A stretch of DNA of 16,209 nucleotides from Pseudomonadota bacterium (GTDB taxonomy: Bacteria; Pseudomonadota; Gammaproteobacteria; Xanthomonadales; Xanthomonadaceae). Each line of letters opens with the position of its first letter. The stretch's first letter is position 1. The position numbers were made by a program, and so were the translations under genes. Below are positions 1-9,317 of the stretch, one piece after another. Below the pieces are notes generated by a model, which was not told where the DNA came from, did no database searches, and saw only the letters and a list, made by a program, of their open reading frames with translations. Location of the stretch: positions 1-16,209 of the forward strand of contig JAHWKC010000012.1 of NCBI GenBank assembly GCA_019348095.1, in the 5' to 3' direction.

Positions 1-146
1 GTTGATTAATTTGCGTTGCGAGCAGGGCCAAAACAAAAGCAAAAGAAAAATGAGCGACTGCAACAGCAATGATCACGACGGGGTCCAGCGCTCGCTCGCA
101 CGACGCACGGGTGGCCGCGGGCGCGACGTGGCTGCGCCCGGTTGCC
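1..146. other. Sequence downstream of msrP, no recognised gene
   Basis: These 146 bases lie 3' of msrP and are poorer in GC than the rest of the window over positions 1-75. On the minus strand they hold a T-rich tract (about 20-55). A frame beginning with GTG at 76 would read a short hydrophobic peptide to the window edge, but it has no clear ribosome binding site and does not resemble the start of MsrQ. I see no supported gene. Confidence 0.4.
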
Positions 147-1118
<972 letters not shown>

Positions 1119-1255
1119 GGCGTGGCTCGGACCGAAGGGTTCGGAGGTCATGCCATTAGACGGCAGTCGACATGAAAAGGATGCAGTTGCAACCAATGGT
1201 CCACGCGTGTTGCGCTGCGGCATACTGCGGTTCCACCTCTGCGACGGAATCTGCC

Positions 1256-2356
1256 ATGTCCCGCGCCTACAACTTCAGTGCCGGCCCCGCGACGCTGCCC
1301 GAAGCGGTGCTGCTGCAGGCGCAGGCGGAGCTGCTCGAATGGCGCGGGGTCGGGGCCTCGATCGTCGAGTTGAGCCACCGCGGCCCGGAGTTCATGCAGG
1401 TCGCCGCCGAGGCCGAGGCCGATCTGCGCACCCTGATGTCGATCCCGGATGACTACGCGGTGCTGTTCCTGCAGGGCGGCGCCACCGTGCAGCAGGCGCT
1501 GATCGCGCTGAACTTCGCCGCGCCGGGCCAGCGTGCGGACTACATCGTGACCGGCCACTGGGGCAAGACCGCGCTCAAACAGGTGCTGCCGTACGTCGCG
1601 GCGAACGTCGCGGCCAATGGCGAGGCCGGCGGCTTCCGCGACATTCCGGCGCGGGCGAGCTGGCAGCTGTCCGACGATGCGGCCTACGTGCACTACACCG
1701 CCAACGAGACCATCCACGGCGTGGAGTTCAGGTCTGCCAGCGGCGGCGACATCCCCGAGGTCGGCGACGTCCCACTGATCGCCGATTTCAGTTCCAGCAT
1801 CGTGTCCGAACCGCTGGACGTGTCGCGGTTCGGGGTGATCTACGGCGGCGCACAGAAGAATTTGGGCCCGGTCGGGGTGAGCGTGGTGATCGTGCGGCGC
1901 GAGCTGCTCGAGCGCGCCGGGCAGCCGCGCGCGGAGATCTTCAACTATGCCGCGCACGTCAGGGGCGAGTCGATGCTCAACACGCCGCCAACGTGGAACT
2001 GGTACCTGGCCGGGCTGGTGTTCAAGTGGATGTTGGCCGAGGGCGGCGTGACCGAATTCGCGCGGCGCAACGCGCGCAAATCCAAGCTGCTGTACGACGT
2101 GATCGACGGCTCCGGCGGCTTTTATCGCAACGAGGTGGCGGTGGCGGTGCGCTCGCGCATGAACGTGCCGTTCTTCCTGTGCGATGACGCGCTCGATAAG
2201 CCGTTCCTCGCGGAGGCCAAGGAGGCCGGGCTGATCTCCCTCAAGGGCCACCGCGCGCTCGGCGGCATGCGCGCCTCGATCTACAACGCGATGCCGGAGG
2301 AGGGCGTGCAGGCATTGGCGGCGTTCATGCGCAGTTTCCAGCAGCGGCACGGGTAG
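1256..2356 (+). CDS. serC: Phosphoserine aminotransferase
   Basis: This 366-residue enzyme converts 3-phosphohydroxypyruvate and glutamate to phosphoserine and 2-oxoglutarate. In many gammaproteobacteria it also acts on the related intermediate of pyridoxal phosphate synthesis. The N-terminus [19 protein letters not shown] is the SerC signature. ELSHRGPEF (38-46) and the [13 protein letters not shown] segment (147-159) are family motifs. Lys201 in [11 protein letters not shown] is the expected pyridoxal phosphate lysine. The C-terminus [19 protein letters not shown] is also typical. Length fits the usual 360 or so residues. The ATG at 1256 is preferred over in-frame upstream starts because homologues begin at this motif. 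It is the first gene of the serC-pheA-hisC-aroA run, and about 216 bases containing a dispersed repeat separate it from pheA, so pheA may not depend wholly on the serC promoter. Confidence 0.97.
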   Translation: MSRAYNFSAGPATLPEAVLLQAQAELLEWRGVGASIVELSHRGPEFMQVAAEAEADLRTLMSIPDDYAVLFLQGGATVQQALIALNFAAPGQRADYIVTGHWGKTALKQVLPYVAANVAANGEAGGFRDIPARASWQLSDDAAYVHYTANETIHGVEFRSASGGDIPEVGDVPLIADFSSSIVSEPLDVSRFGVIYGGAQKNLGPVGVSVVIVRRELLERAGQPRAEIFNYAAHVRGESMLNTPPTWNWYLAGLVFKWMLAEGGVTEFARRNARKSKLLYDVIDGSGGFYRNEVAVAVRSRMNVPFFLCDDALDKPFLAEAKEAGLISLKGHRALGGMRASIYNAMPEEGVQALAAFMRSFQQRHG

Positions 2357-2394
2357 ATTTTGCTGGTTCTTCTCCCCACTGAGGGAGCAAGTGC

Positions 2395-2508
2395 CCGTCG
2401 TTCCCGAGAAGGCGGGAATTCAGAGGCCTGGCTCGAATCTGCACGTTGCCTCGGCAGCCGCACTGCCGCGCTGAAGTCACTGGATCCCCGCCTTCGCGGG
2501 GGTGACGG
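2395..2508. repeat. Dispersed inverted repeat (GGCGGGAATNCAG type) between serC and pheA
   Basis: Two 29-base arms (2395-2423 and 2480-2508) face each other and match at 23 of 29 positions. The shared core is GAAGGCGGG followed by ATNCAG, the GC-rich repeat common between genes in beta- and gammaproteobacteria and resembling the neisserial dRS3 type. The spacer is 56 bases. It could form a hairpin in the serC-pheA transcript. Each arm reads as the tell-tale peptide HPREGGDP in false frames, which is how such repeats often appear. No transposase is nearby. Confidence 0.7.
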
Positions 2509-2572
2509 CTAGAAAGCGAGCAGGTCGGCGTGGTTGGGGCGAACACAAAAAAAGAGCACATCAGGACAGGCA

Positions 2573-3700
2573 ATGGCGAAGTCGAACAAATCCAGAGGTC
2601 CAGGCACCGACGCCCCCGCACCCAGCCCCGACCTGCTCGCGCTGCGCGAGCGCATCGATGGCATCGACCGCGCGATCCAGGGGCTGATCGGCGAGCGCGC
2701 GCAGTTCGCGGGGCAGGTCGGGCAGGCCAAGGGCAAGCTCGCCGCGGCGGTCGACTACTACCGGCCCGAGCGCGAGGCGCAGGTGCTGCGGCGGGTGGTG
2801 GACCGCAACGATGGGCCGCTCAATGATGAAGTGCTGGTGCGGCTTTTCCGCGAGATCATGTCGGCCTGCCTGGCGCAGCAGGAGCCGCTCAAGATCGGCT
2901 TCCTCGGACCGGAGGGCACCCATTCGCAGCAGGCGGTCTACAAGCATTTCGGCCACTCGATCCATGGTCTGCCGCTGTCGAGCATCGAGGAGGTGTTCCA
3001 GGAGGTGGAGGCCGGCGCGGCCGACTTCGGCGTGGTGCCGGTCGAGAATTCCACCCAGGGCACGATCCAGTCGACCCTGGACATGTTCCTGACCTCGAAG
3101 GTCAAGATCTGCGGTGAAGTCGAACTGCGAGTGCACCAGCACCTGCTGTCGCGCGGCGGCCGCATCGAGGACATCGAGCGCGTGTACTCGCATCCGCAGT
3201 CGTTCGCGCAATGCAAGGCGTGGTTGCGCGAGCACCTGCCCGGCGCCGAAACCCTCCCGGTGTCGAGCAACGCCGAGGCCGCTCGCCGCGCGCGCAATGC
3301 CGACGATGCCGCGGCCATCGCCGGGGCCAGCGCCGGCAGCGTCTACGGCCTGAAGAGCGTCGCCGGGCCGATCGAGGACCGCCCCGACAACACCACGCGT
3401 TTCCTGGTGCTCGGCCGGGAGCTGTTCACCACCTCGGGCAACGACCGCACGTCGCTGCTGATCTTCATCAAGGACCAGCCCGGCGCGCTGTACCACGTGC
3501 TGCAGCCGTTCGCCAAGCACGGCCTGAGCATGAACCGGATCGAGTCGCGGCCCGGCCACACCGGTCGCTGGCAGTACGCGTTCTTCGTCGATATCGGCGG
3601 CCACGTGCACGACGAGGCGATGTGTCGCGCGCTGGCCGAAGTCGCCGACTTCGTCGAGGAAGTCAAGGTGCTGGGCTCCTACCCGGTAGCGATCGTGTGA
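2573..3700 (+). CDS. pheA: Bifunctional chorismate mutase/prephenate dehydratase (P-protein)
   Basis: This 375-residue protein makes phenylpyruvate from chorismate in two steps, the committed route to phenylalanine. An AroQ-type chorismate mutase domain spans about 18-100 (LLALRERIDGIDRAI, then the YYRPEREAQVLRRV helix). The prephenate dehydratase domain spans about 107-283, opening with IGFLGPEGTHSQQA and containing PVENSTQGTI and the catalytic-type NTTRF motif (273-277). A C-terminal ACT domain (about 294-370) carries GALYHVL and ESRP, the segments that bind phenylalanine in feedback-inhibited members. The start at 2573 has a purine-rich site (AGGACAGG) just upstream; an in-frame ATG at 2534 is less likely. 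The first 17 residues are a low-complexity lead (SNKSRGPGTDAPAP) before the mutase domain. It lies between serC and the hisC-type gene. Allosteric control by phenylalanine is inferred from the intact ACT motifs. Confidence 0.97.
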   Translation: MAKSNKSRGPGTDAPAPSPDLLALRERIDGIDRAIQGLIGERAQFAGQVGQAKGKLAAAVDYYRPEREAQVLRRVVDRNDGPLNDEVLVRLFREIMSACLAQQEPLKIGFLGPEGTHSQQAVYKHFGHSIHGLPLSSIEEVFQEVEAGAADFGVVPVENSTQGTIQSTLDMFLTSKVKICGEVELRVHQHLLSRGGRIEDIERVYSHPQSFAQCKAWLREHLPGAETLPVSSNAEAARRARNADDAAAIAGASAGSVYGLKSVAGPIEDRPDNTTRFLVLGRELFTTSGNDRTSLLIFIKDQPGALYHVLQPFAKHGLSMNRIESRPGHTGRWQYAFFVDIGGHVHDEAMCRALAEVADFVEEVKVLGSYPVAIV

Positions 3701-3776
3701 TCGGGTCGACCGGGGCCATGCCATTGTCCTGCCGTTCCCGCGTGGGTCGTGATGTCCCCAACACGGAGTTTCGGGC

Positions 3777-4946
3777 GTGAGCGATGCCAGCGCTGTCCAC
3801 GACGAAGCCTGGTTCGCCTCGCGTGCCCAGTCCGGCGTGCGCGGTCTGAAAGCCTACGACCCCGGCCACGATCTGGTCGGATTGCGGCGCCGGTTCGGTG
3901 CCAGGCTGGTCGAACTGGGTTCCAACGAGAATCCCTACGGACCCTCGTCGGATGCGCGCGCCGCGATCCTCGACCAGCTGCACAGCCTGCACCGCTACCC
4001 CGATCCCACCGGCGCCGGCCTGAAGCGTGCGCTCGCGGACAGGCATCGCGTGCAGACCGAGCAGCTTCTGCTCGGCAACGGCTCGCACGAACTGCTGATG
4101 CAGCTGGCGCAGGTGTTTGCCGGCCCGGGCGATGAGGTGGTGTTCTCGCGCTACGGCTTCGCGGTGTTCGCCCTGGCGACGCAGGCCGCGGGCGCGACGA
4201 TGCGGATCGCCGAAGCGCTACCGCGCGGGCAGCCCGGCTCATGGCAAGGCGCGCCAGCGCAGTCGATGCCGCTGGGGCACGATCTGGCCGCATTGTGCGC
4301 TGCGCTCACGCCGGCCACGCGCCTGGTGTATCTCGCCAATCCCAACAATCCCACCGGTACCTGGTTCGGTGGCCGGGCGCTGGCCGATTTCCTTGCCCAG
4401 GTGCCGGGGGATGTGATCGTGGTGGTCGACGAGGCCTATGCCGAGATGGCCGATGCCCCCGACTACGCCAGCGCGGTGCCGCTGCTCGCTCGCCACGCCA
4501 ACCTGGTGGTCACCCGCACCTTCAGCAAAGCCTACGGCCTGGCCGGACTGCGCGTCGGCTACCTGCTGGCCGCACCCGGCTTGGTGGCGGTGATGGAGTG
4601 CCTGCGCGAGAGCTTCAACGTCAACACTCCCGCGCTCGCTGCCTGCGAGGCCGCGCTGGGCGACGAGGCGCACCTGCAGTGGGTCTGCGCCCGTAACGCC
4701 GAGCAACGGATCGCACTGGCCGATGCGCTGTGCGCACGCGGACTGCGCGTGTTTCCGTCGCAGACCAATTTCCTGCTGGTCGAATGCGGCGACGCCACTG
4801 CGGCCATCGAGGCCGGCCTGCTCGCGCGCGGCGTGGTGCTGCGGCCCATGTCCGGCTACGGTCTGCCCGATTGCCTGCGCATCACCGTGGGCACGCGCGA
4901 GGAGAACCGGCGCCTGCTGGACGCGCTGGACGAGGTGCTGCCATGA
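3777..4946 (+). CDS. hisC: Histidinol-phosphate/aromatic aminotransferase, HisC family
   Basis: This 389-residue class I/II aminotransferase belongs to the HisC family. LGSNENPYGPS (48-58), HRYPDPTG (72-79), ANPNNPTGT (187-195) and VVDEAYAEM (217-225) are the usual substrate and cofactor segments. Lys251 in TRTFSKAYGLAGLRVGY is the expected pyridoxal phosphate lysine. The start is a GTG at 3777 with GGAG about eight bases upstream; the first 45 residues are a less conserved lead. The gene lies 76 bases after pheA and its stop overlaps the aroA start by four bases (ATGA), so the two are surely co-transcribed. Family members found in this aromatic gene setting often transaminate phenylpyruvate or hydroxyphenylpyruvate as well as histidinol phosphate. 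Which substrate dominates here cannot be told from sequence alone, and a second hisC in the histidine operon is likely elsewhere. Confidence 0.93.
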   Translation: MSDASAVHDEAWFASRAQSGVRGLKAYDPGHDLVGLRRRFGARLVELGSNENPYGPSSDARAAILDQLHSLHRYPDPTGAGLKRALADRHRVQTEQLLLGNGSHELLMQLAQVFAGPGDEVVFSRYGFAVFALATQAAGATMRIAEALPRGQPGSWQGAPAQSMPLGHDLAALCAALTPATRLVYLANPNNPTGTWFGGRALADFLAQVPGDVIVVVDEAYAEMADAPDYASAVPLLARHANLVVTRTFSKAYGLAGLRVGYLLAAPGLVAVMECLRESFNVNTPALAACEAALGDEAHLQWVCARNAEQRIALADALCARGLRVFPSQTNFLLVECGDATAAIEAGLLARGVVLRPMSGYGLPDCLRITVGTREENRRLLDALDEVLP

Positions 4947-6274
4947 ACGATCCCTCCGTGCGCGAGGACTGGCTCGCGACCCCGGGCGCTGCGCTGGCCG
5001 GCGAGGTTCGCGTGCCTGGCGACAAGTCGGTGTCCCATCGCGCGGTGATGCTCGGTGCACTGGCCGAGGGCAGCACCCGCGTGCGCGGCTTTCTGGAGGG
5101 CGAGGACACCCGCGCCACCGCCCGGGTATTCGAACAGCTAGGCGTGCACATCGACACGCCCAGCCCCAGTGAGCGCGTGGTGCAAGGCGTCGGCCTGCAC
5201 GGCCTGCGCGGGGCCGGGTACGCGCTGGATTGCGGCAACGCCGGCACCGGCATGCGCCTGCTGGCCGGCGTGCTGGCGGGGCAGGGCTTCGACAGCGTAC
5301 TGGTCGGCGATGCGTCCCTGTCCAGTCGGCCGATGCGGCGGGTAACCGATCCGTTGATCGCGATGGGCGCGGACATCCAGGCCGACCCCGGCGGACTGCC
5401 GCCGCTGCGTATCGGTGGCGGGCGCACGCTGCACGGCATCGACTATGCGCTGCCGGTTGCCAGCGCGCAGGTGAAATCGGCGCTGCTGCTGGCGGGCCTG
5501 TATGCGCGCGGCGAGACGGTGGTGCGCGAGCCGCATCCGACCCGCGACTACACCGAGCGCATGCTGGCTGCATTCGGCTGGCCGGTCGATTCCGCCCCGG
5601 GCATCGCGCGGCTGCACGGCGGCCACTGCCTGCGCGCGACCGAAATCGAAGTGCCGGCGGACTTCTCCTCGGCGGCATTCTTCCTGGTCGCCGCCTGCAT
5701 CGTGCCCGGTTCGGAGTTACTGCTCGAAGCGGTCGGCATGAACCCGCGCCGCACCGGCCTGCTGCACGCGCTGCGCGCGATGGGCGCCGACATCGGCGAG
5801 GAGAACCTGCGCGAGCACGGCGGCGAGCCGGTCGCCGACCTGCGGGTGCGCTACGCGCCGCTGCAAGGCATCGAGCTGCCGGCAGCGCTGGTGCCGGACA
5901 TGATCGACGAAGTCCCCGCGCTGTTCGTCGCCGCGGCATGCGCGCGGGGGCGCACGGTGATCCGTGGCGCGGCCGAGTTGCGGGTCAAGGAATCCGATCG
6001 CATCGCCGGCATGGCCGCAGGCCTGCGCGCCCTCGGCGTGGCGATCGAGGAAACGCCGGACGGGGCGGTCATCGATGGCGGCCGCATCAAAGGCGGCGAG
6101 GTCGACAGCCGCGGCGACCACCGCATCGCCATGAGCTTTGCGGTGGCGGCGCAGGTCGCCAGTGGCGCGGTGCGCGTGCGCGATGTGGCCAACGTGGCGA
6201 CCTCGTTCCCGGGATTCGTGCCGGTCGCAACCGCGGCGGGGCTGGCGGTCGCGGCAGCCGACACAAACGCCTGA
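4943..6274 (+). CDS. aroA: 3-phosphoshikimate 1-carboxyvinyltransferase (EPSP synthase), class II-like
   Basis: This 443-residue protein is EPSP synthase, which joins shikimate 3-phosphate and phosphoenolpyruvate on the way to chorismate. Visible motifs are VPGDKSVSHRAVML (24-37, Lys28), GNAGTGMRLLAG (98-109), SAQVKSALLLAGL (174-186), the MNPRRTGLL segment, ELRVKESDRIAGM, and DHRIAMSF followed by ATSFPGF near the end. The GDKS, SAQVK and TRDYTERML segments are closer to the class II enzymes typified by Agrobacterium CP4 than to the E. coli type. CP4 has Ala at the position of Gly101 here; that Ala helps glyphosate tolerance, so tolerance cannot be assumed. The ATG overlaps the hisC stop and has GAGGTG five bases upstream. 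The first 15 residues precede the conserved domain. The usual next genes, cmk and rpsA, are absent; a convergent tonB-like gene follows. Confidence 0.96.
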   Translation: MNDPSVREDWLATPGAALAGEVRVPGDKSVSHRAVMLGALAEGSTRVRGFLEGEDTRATARVFEQLGVHIDTPSPSERVVQGVGLHGLRGAGYALDCGNAGTGMRLLAGVLAGQGFDSVLVGDASLSSRPMRRVTDPLIAMGADIQADPGGLPPLRIGGGRTLHGIDYALPVASAQVKSALLLAGLYARGETVVREPHPTRDYTERMLAAFGWPVDSAPGIARLHGGHCLRATEIEVPADFSSAAFFLVAACIVPGSELLLEAVGMNPRRTGLLHALRAMGADIGEENLREHGGEPVADLRVRYAPLQGIELPAALVPDMIDEVPALFVAAACARGRTVIRGAAELRVKESDRIAGMAAGLRALGVAIEETPDGAVIDGGRIKGGEVDSRGDHRIAMSFAVAAQVASGAVRVRDVANVATSFPGFVPVATAAGLAVAAADTNA

Positions 6275-6394
6275 TGCCGGCCGGGACTTCGGTCTCATCG
6301 CGCTCGACAGCGCGCGGAAGCGCTCACCTCAATCCGCTGCGGGCCGACGTCGCAGGCGATGGCGCGGGTGCCGGGTCGATACCCCGCCCCGGCC

Positions 6395-7102
6395 TCAGCG
6401 CGGATCGAATTCGATCGGAATATGCACGGTGCCCGCGACCGGCTGGCCCTGGGTTTCGGCCGGGCGGAAGCGCCAACGGCGAACCGCGTCGATGGCCGCG
6501 CGATCGAGCGCGCGCGAGCCGCTGCTGCTGGCGACACTGACCGAGCTCGGCACGCCGTCGGGGCCGATGTCGGCCTGCACCACCACCGTGCCGCTTTCGC
6601 CGCGGCGATAGGCCCGGGAGGGATAGCGTGGCGCCGGCATGCGGCCGGGGATCGGCACCGGTTGTGAAATGGCTGCGGTCGCGACCTCGGCAGCGGCCGG
6701 CGCGGCCGGTTGCGGTGGAGGCGGAGCGGGCGTCTCGACCAGTTGCGGCCGCTCGTCGTCGCCGGCCGGCGCCGGTGCGCTGTCGCGCGCTTCGCCCAGA
6801 CCGCTGGCGTTGCGATCCGCGCCCGCCGGCAGCGGTGCCGGCAGCGGCGCGTAACGCGCACCCGTGGCGGCCGGCGCGGTGTCGTCGGCGCGGTAGAGGT
6901 CTTCCTCGCCACCACGCGGCAGCACCAGCGCGAACAGCAACAAGCCGCCGACGAAAGCCAGCAGCACCCACAACCAGGTCCGCCGGGTCGGCAGCCAGGC
7001 GGCGAGGTCGAACCGGCGCCGAGGTGGATCGGAGTTGGGCTCGGACGAGGGGCCGGACGCAGGCTTGGGCTGGGCTTCGTGCTGGGCTTCGTGCTTGGGC
7101 AT
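6395..7102 (-). CDS. TonB-family energy transducer
   Basis: This 235-residue protein has the standard TonB layout: a cytoplasmic lead of about 42 residues, one membrane segment (about 43-61, WLWVLLAFVGGLLLFALVL), a long Pro/Ala-rich periplasmic linker containing TPAPPPPQPAAPAAAE (124-139), and a C-terminal TonB domain (about 157-233). The domain carries APRYPSRAYRRGESGTVVV, ALDRAAIDAVRRWRFRPA and GTVHIPIEF, all typical. Such proteins pass energy from ExbB-ExbD in the inner membrane to outer membrane receptors. No exbB, exbD or receptor gene is nearby, so its partners are unknown and it may be one of several TonB paralogues. The start at 7102 was chosen because the alternative at 7165 adds a Cys/Arg-rich lead that looks non-coding. 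A short HEAQHEAQ duplication opens the protein. It converges on aroA and diverges from serS. Confidence 0.85.
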   Translation of the reverse strand: MPKHEAQHEAQPKPASGPSSEPNSDPPRRRFDLAAWLPTRRTWLWVLLAFVGGLLLFALVLPRGGEEDLYRADDTAPAATGARYAPLPAPLPAGADRNASGLGEARDSAPAPAGDDERPQLVETPAPPPPQPAAPAAAEVATAAISQPVPIPGRMPAPRYPSRAYRRGESGTVVVQADIGPDGVPSSVSVASSSGSRALDRAAIDAVRRWRFRPAETQGQPVAGTVHIPIEFDPR

Positions 7103-7168
7103 GCGGGACGTGCACCGGCAGCGGGATCCCGCATTTTTGCACGAGCCGGAGCGGGTCTCGCGCACGGG

Positions 7169-8508
<1,340 letters not shown>

Positions 8509-8525
8509 TCCCGGCAACCGGTTGT

Positions 8526-8609
8526 TGTAGGAGCGCCCCATGGGCGCGAACCAGAACCGGCACAGGCGCCGTAGACCGGATGCGATCGCGCCCATGGGGC
8601 GCTCCTACA
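8526..8609. repeat. Paired GTAG-type REP elements, perfect 24-base inverted repeat
   Basis: Arms 8526-8549 and 8586-8609 are exact inverted copies of 24 bases around a 36-base spacer. Each arm begins with the GTAG tetranucleotide (after one T) and contains its own small hairpin, GCGCCC-CAT-GGGCGC. This is the architecture of REP elements mobilised by RAYT transposases and of the SMAG repeats of Stenotrophomonas. It lies between the convergent serS and azoR genes and could act as an RNA hairpin at both 3' ends. The same unit recurs near 14586-14607 and 14695-14717. Confidence 0.85.
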
Positions 8610-8621
8610 GGTGCGTGGGAT

Positions 8622-9200
8622 TTACGCGGCGATGCGCAGCGGCACCCGGATCGAGGCATGCGCCGCGGCCAGCGCCTCGACACGGTGCTGCGGCGAGTAC
8701 GCAACGCCCTCGGCGCGCACGAACTCCACCTCGCCGATGCCGAGAAAGCCGAAGATCTGGCGCAAATAGGGCTCCTGCAGGTCGCTCGGTGCATCGGTGT
8801 GCACGCCGCCACGCCCGCTGGCGACGATCACGCGCTTGCCGCCGGCCAGCCCTTCCGGTCCGGCCTCGGTGTAACGGAACGTCTTGCCGGCCACCGCGAT
8901 CCGGTCGATCCAGGCCTTGAGCGTGGAGGGAATCGCGAAGTTGTACATCGGCGCGCCGAGCACCACCAAGTCGGCCTCAAGGAACTGCCGCAGCACCTGC
9001 TCGGCATCGGCGGCCTCGGCCGGGTCGGACTGGGCCAGCGACGAGCCGGTCAGGTGCGCGACCGGTTCGGCATCGAGGTCGCGATAGACGACCTGCAGGT
9101 CCGGCAGCGCCTCCTGCCAGCGGGCGACCACCGCGGCGCTCAGCTCGCGGGTGACGGAATTCGCGCCAAGCGCGCTCGAATCGATGTGCAGCAGTTTCAT
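8622..9200 (-). CDS. azoR: FMN-dependent NADH azoreductase
   Basis: This 192-residue flavodoxin-like enzyme belongs to the AzoR family. Members use NADH and FMN to reduce quinones and azo compounds by two electrons, which limits semiquinone and radical formation. MKLLHIDSSALGANSVTREL at the N-terminus provides the FMN phosphate-binding loop. APMYNFAIPSTLKAWIDRI (83-101) and the VASGRGG segment (126-132) are the family's flavin-contacting motifs. Length matches the usual 195-200 residues. The ATG at 9198-9200 has GAGGG upstream on its strand. The gene is divergent from a LysR regulator gene, a common arrangement for inducible reductases, and converges on serS across a REP pair. The physiological substrate is unknown; quinones are more likely than azo dyes. 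Confidence 0.93.
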   Translation of the reverse strand: MKLLHIDSSALGANSVTRELSAAVVARWQEALPDLQVVYRDLDAEPVAHLTGSSLAQSDPAEAADAEQVLRQFLEADLVVLGAPMYNFAIPSTLKAWIDRIAVAGKTFRYTEAGPEGLAGGKRVIVASGRGGVHTDAPSDLQEPYLRQIFGFLGIGEVEFVRAEGVAYSPQHRVEALAAAHASIRVPLRIAA

Positions 9201-9255
9201 GGGAACCCTCGCTTCGGACAGGCGGCAGCGCCGCGGACAGGTCCAATGTGGGCTG

Positions 9256-9285
9256 TTGCCATGGTGGAATAAAGCTGGCTAAATA
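9256..9285 (+). promoter_or_regulatory. Weak putative promoter for the LysR gene
   Basis: TTGCCA (9256-9261) has five matches to the -35 consensus and is followed after 18 bases by TAAATA (9280-9285), a poor -10. The local AT-rich stretch in an otherwise GC-rich gap supports a promoter region here, but the exact pair is uncertain. Confidence 0.3.
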
Positions 9286-9305
9286 TCACTCACTGTTCTG
9301 GATAT
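9283..9305. promoter_or_regulatory. Possible LysR operator in the azoR-lysR gap
   Basis: The dyad ATATC (9283-9287) and GATAT (9301-9305) flanks 13 bases in the divergent gap, just before the LysR start. LysR-type regulators bind imperfect AT-bordered dyads, often in the divergent promoter of their own gene and target. The arms are short and the spacing is not the most usual, so this is a guess. Confidence 0.3.
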
Positions 9306-9317
9306 GGAACCAGCGCC

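Noticed and set aside
1..76. Short hydrophobic minus-strand frame from a GTG at 76 to the left edge
   Set aside because: No good ribosome binding site, no resemblance to MsrQ, and too little sequence to judge.
1187..1226. TTGCAA and CATACT as a serC promoter
   Set aside because: The spacing of 28 bases is far outside the usual 16-19.
1148..2350. Long minus-strand open frame opposite serC
   Set aside because: SerC is unmistakable on the other strand; this frame is His/Arg/Ala-rich without recognisable domains, a GC-rich mirror frame.
6275..6394. Search for a terminator between convergent aroA and the tonB-like gene
   Set aside because: Only weak GC-rich pairings without T-runs are visible; nothing worth annotating.
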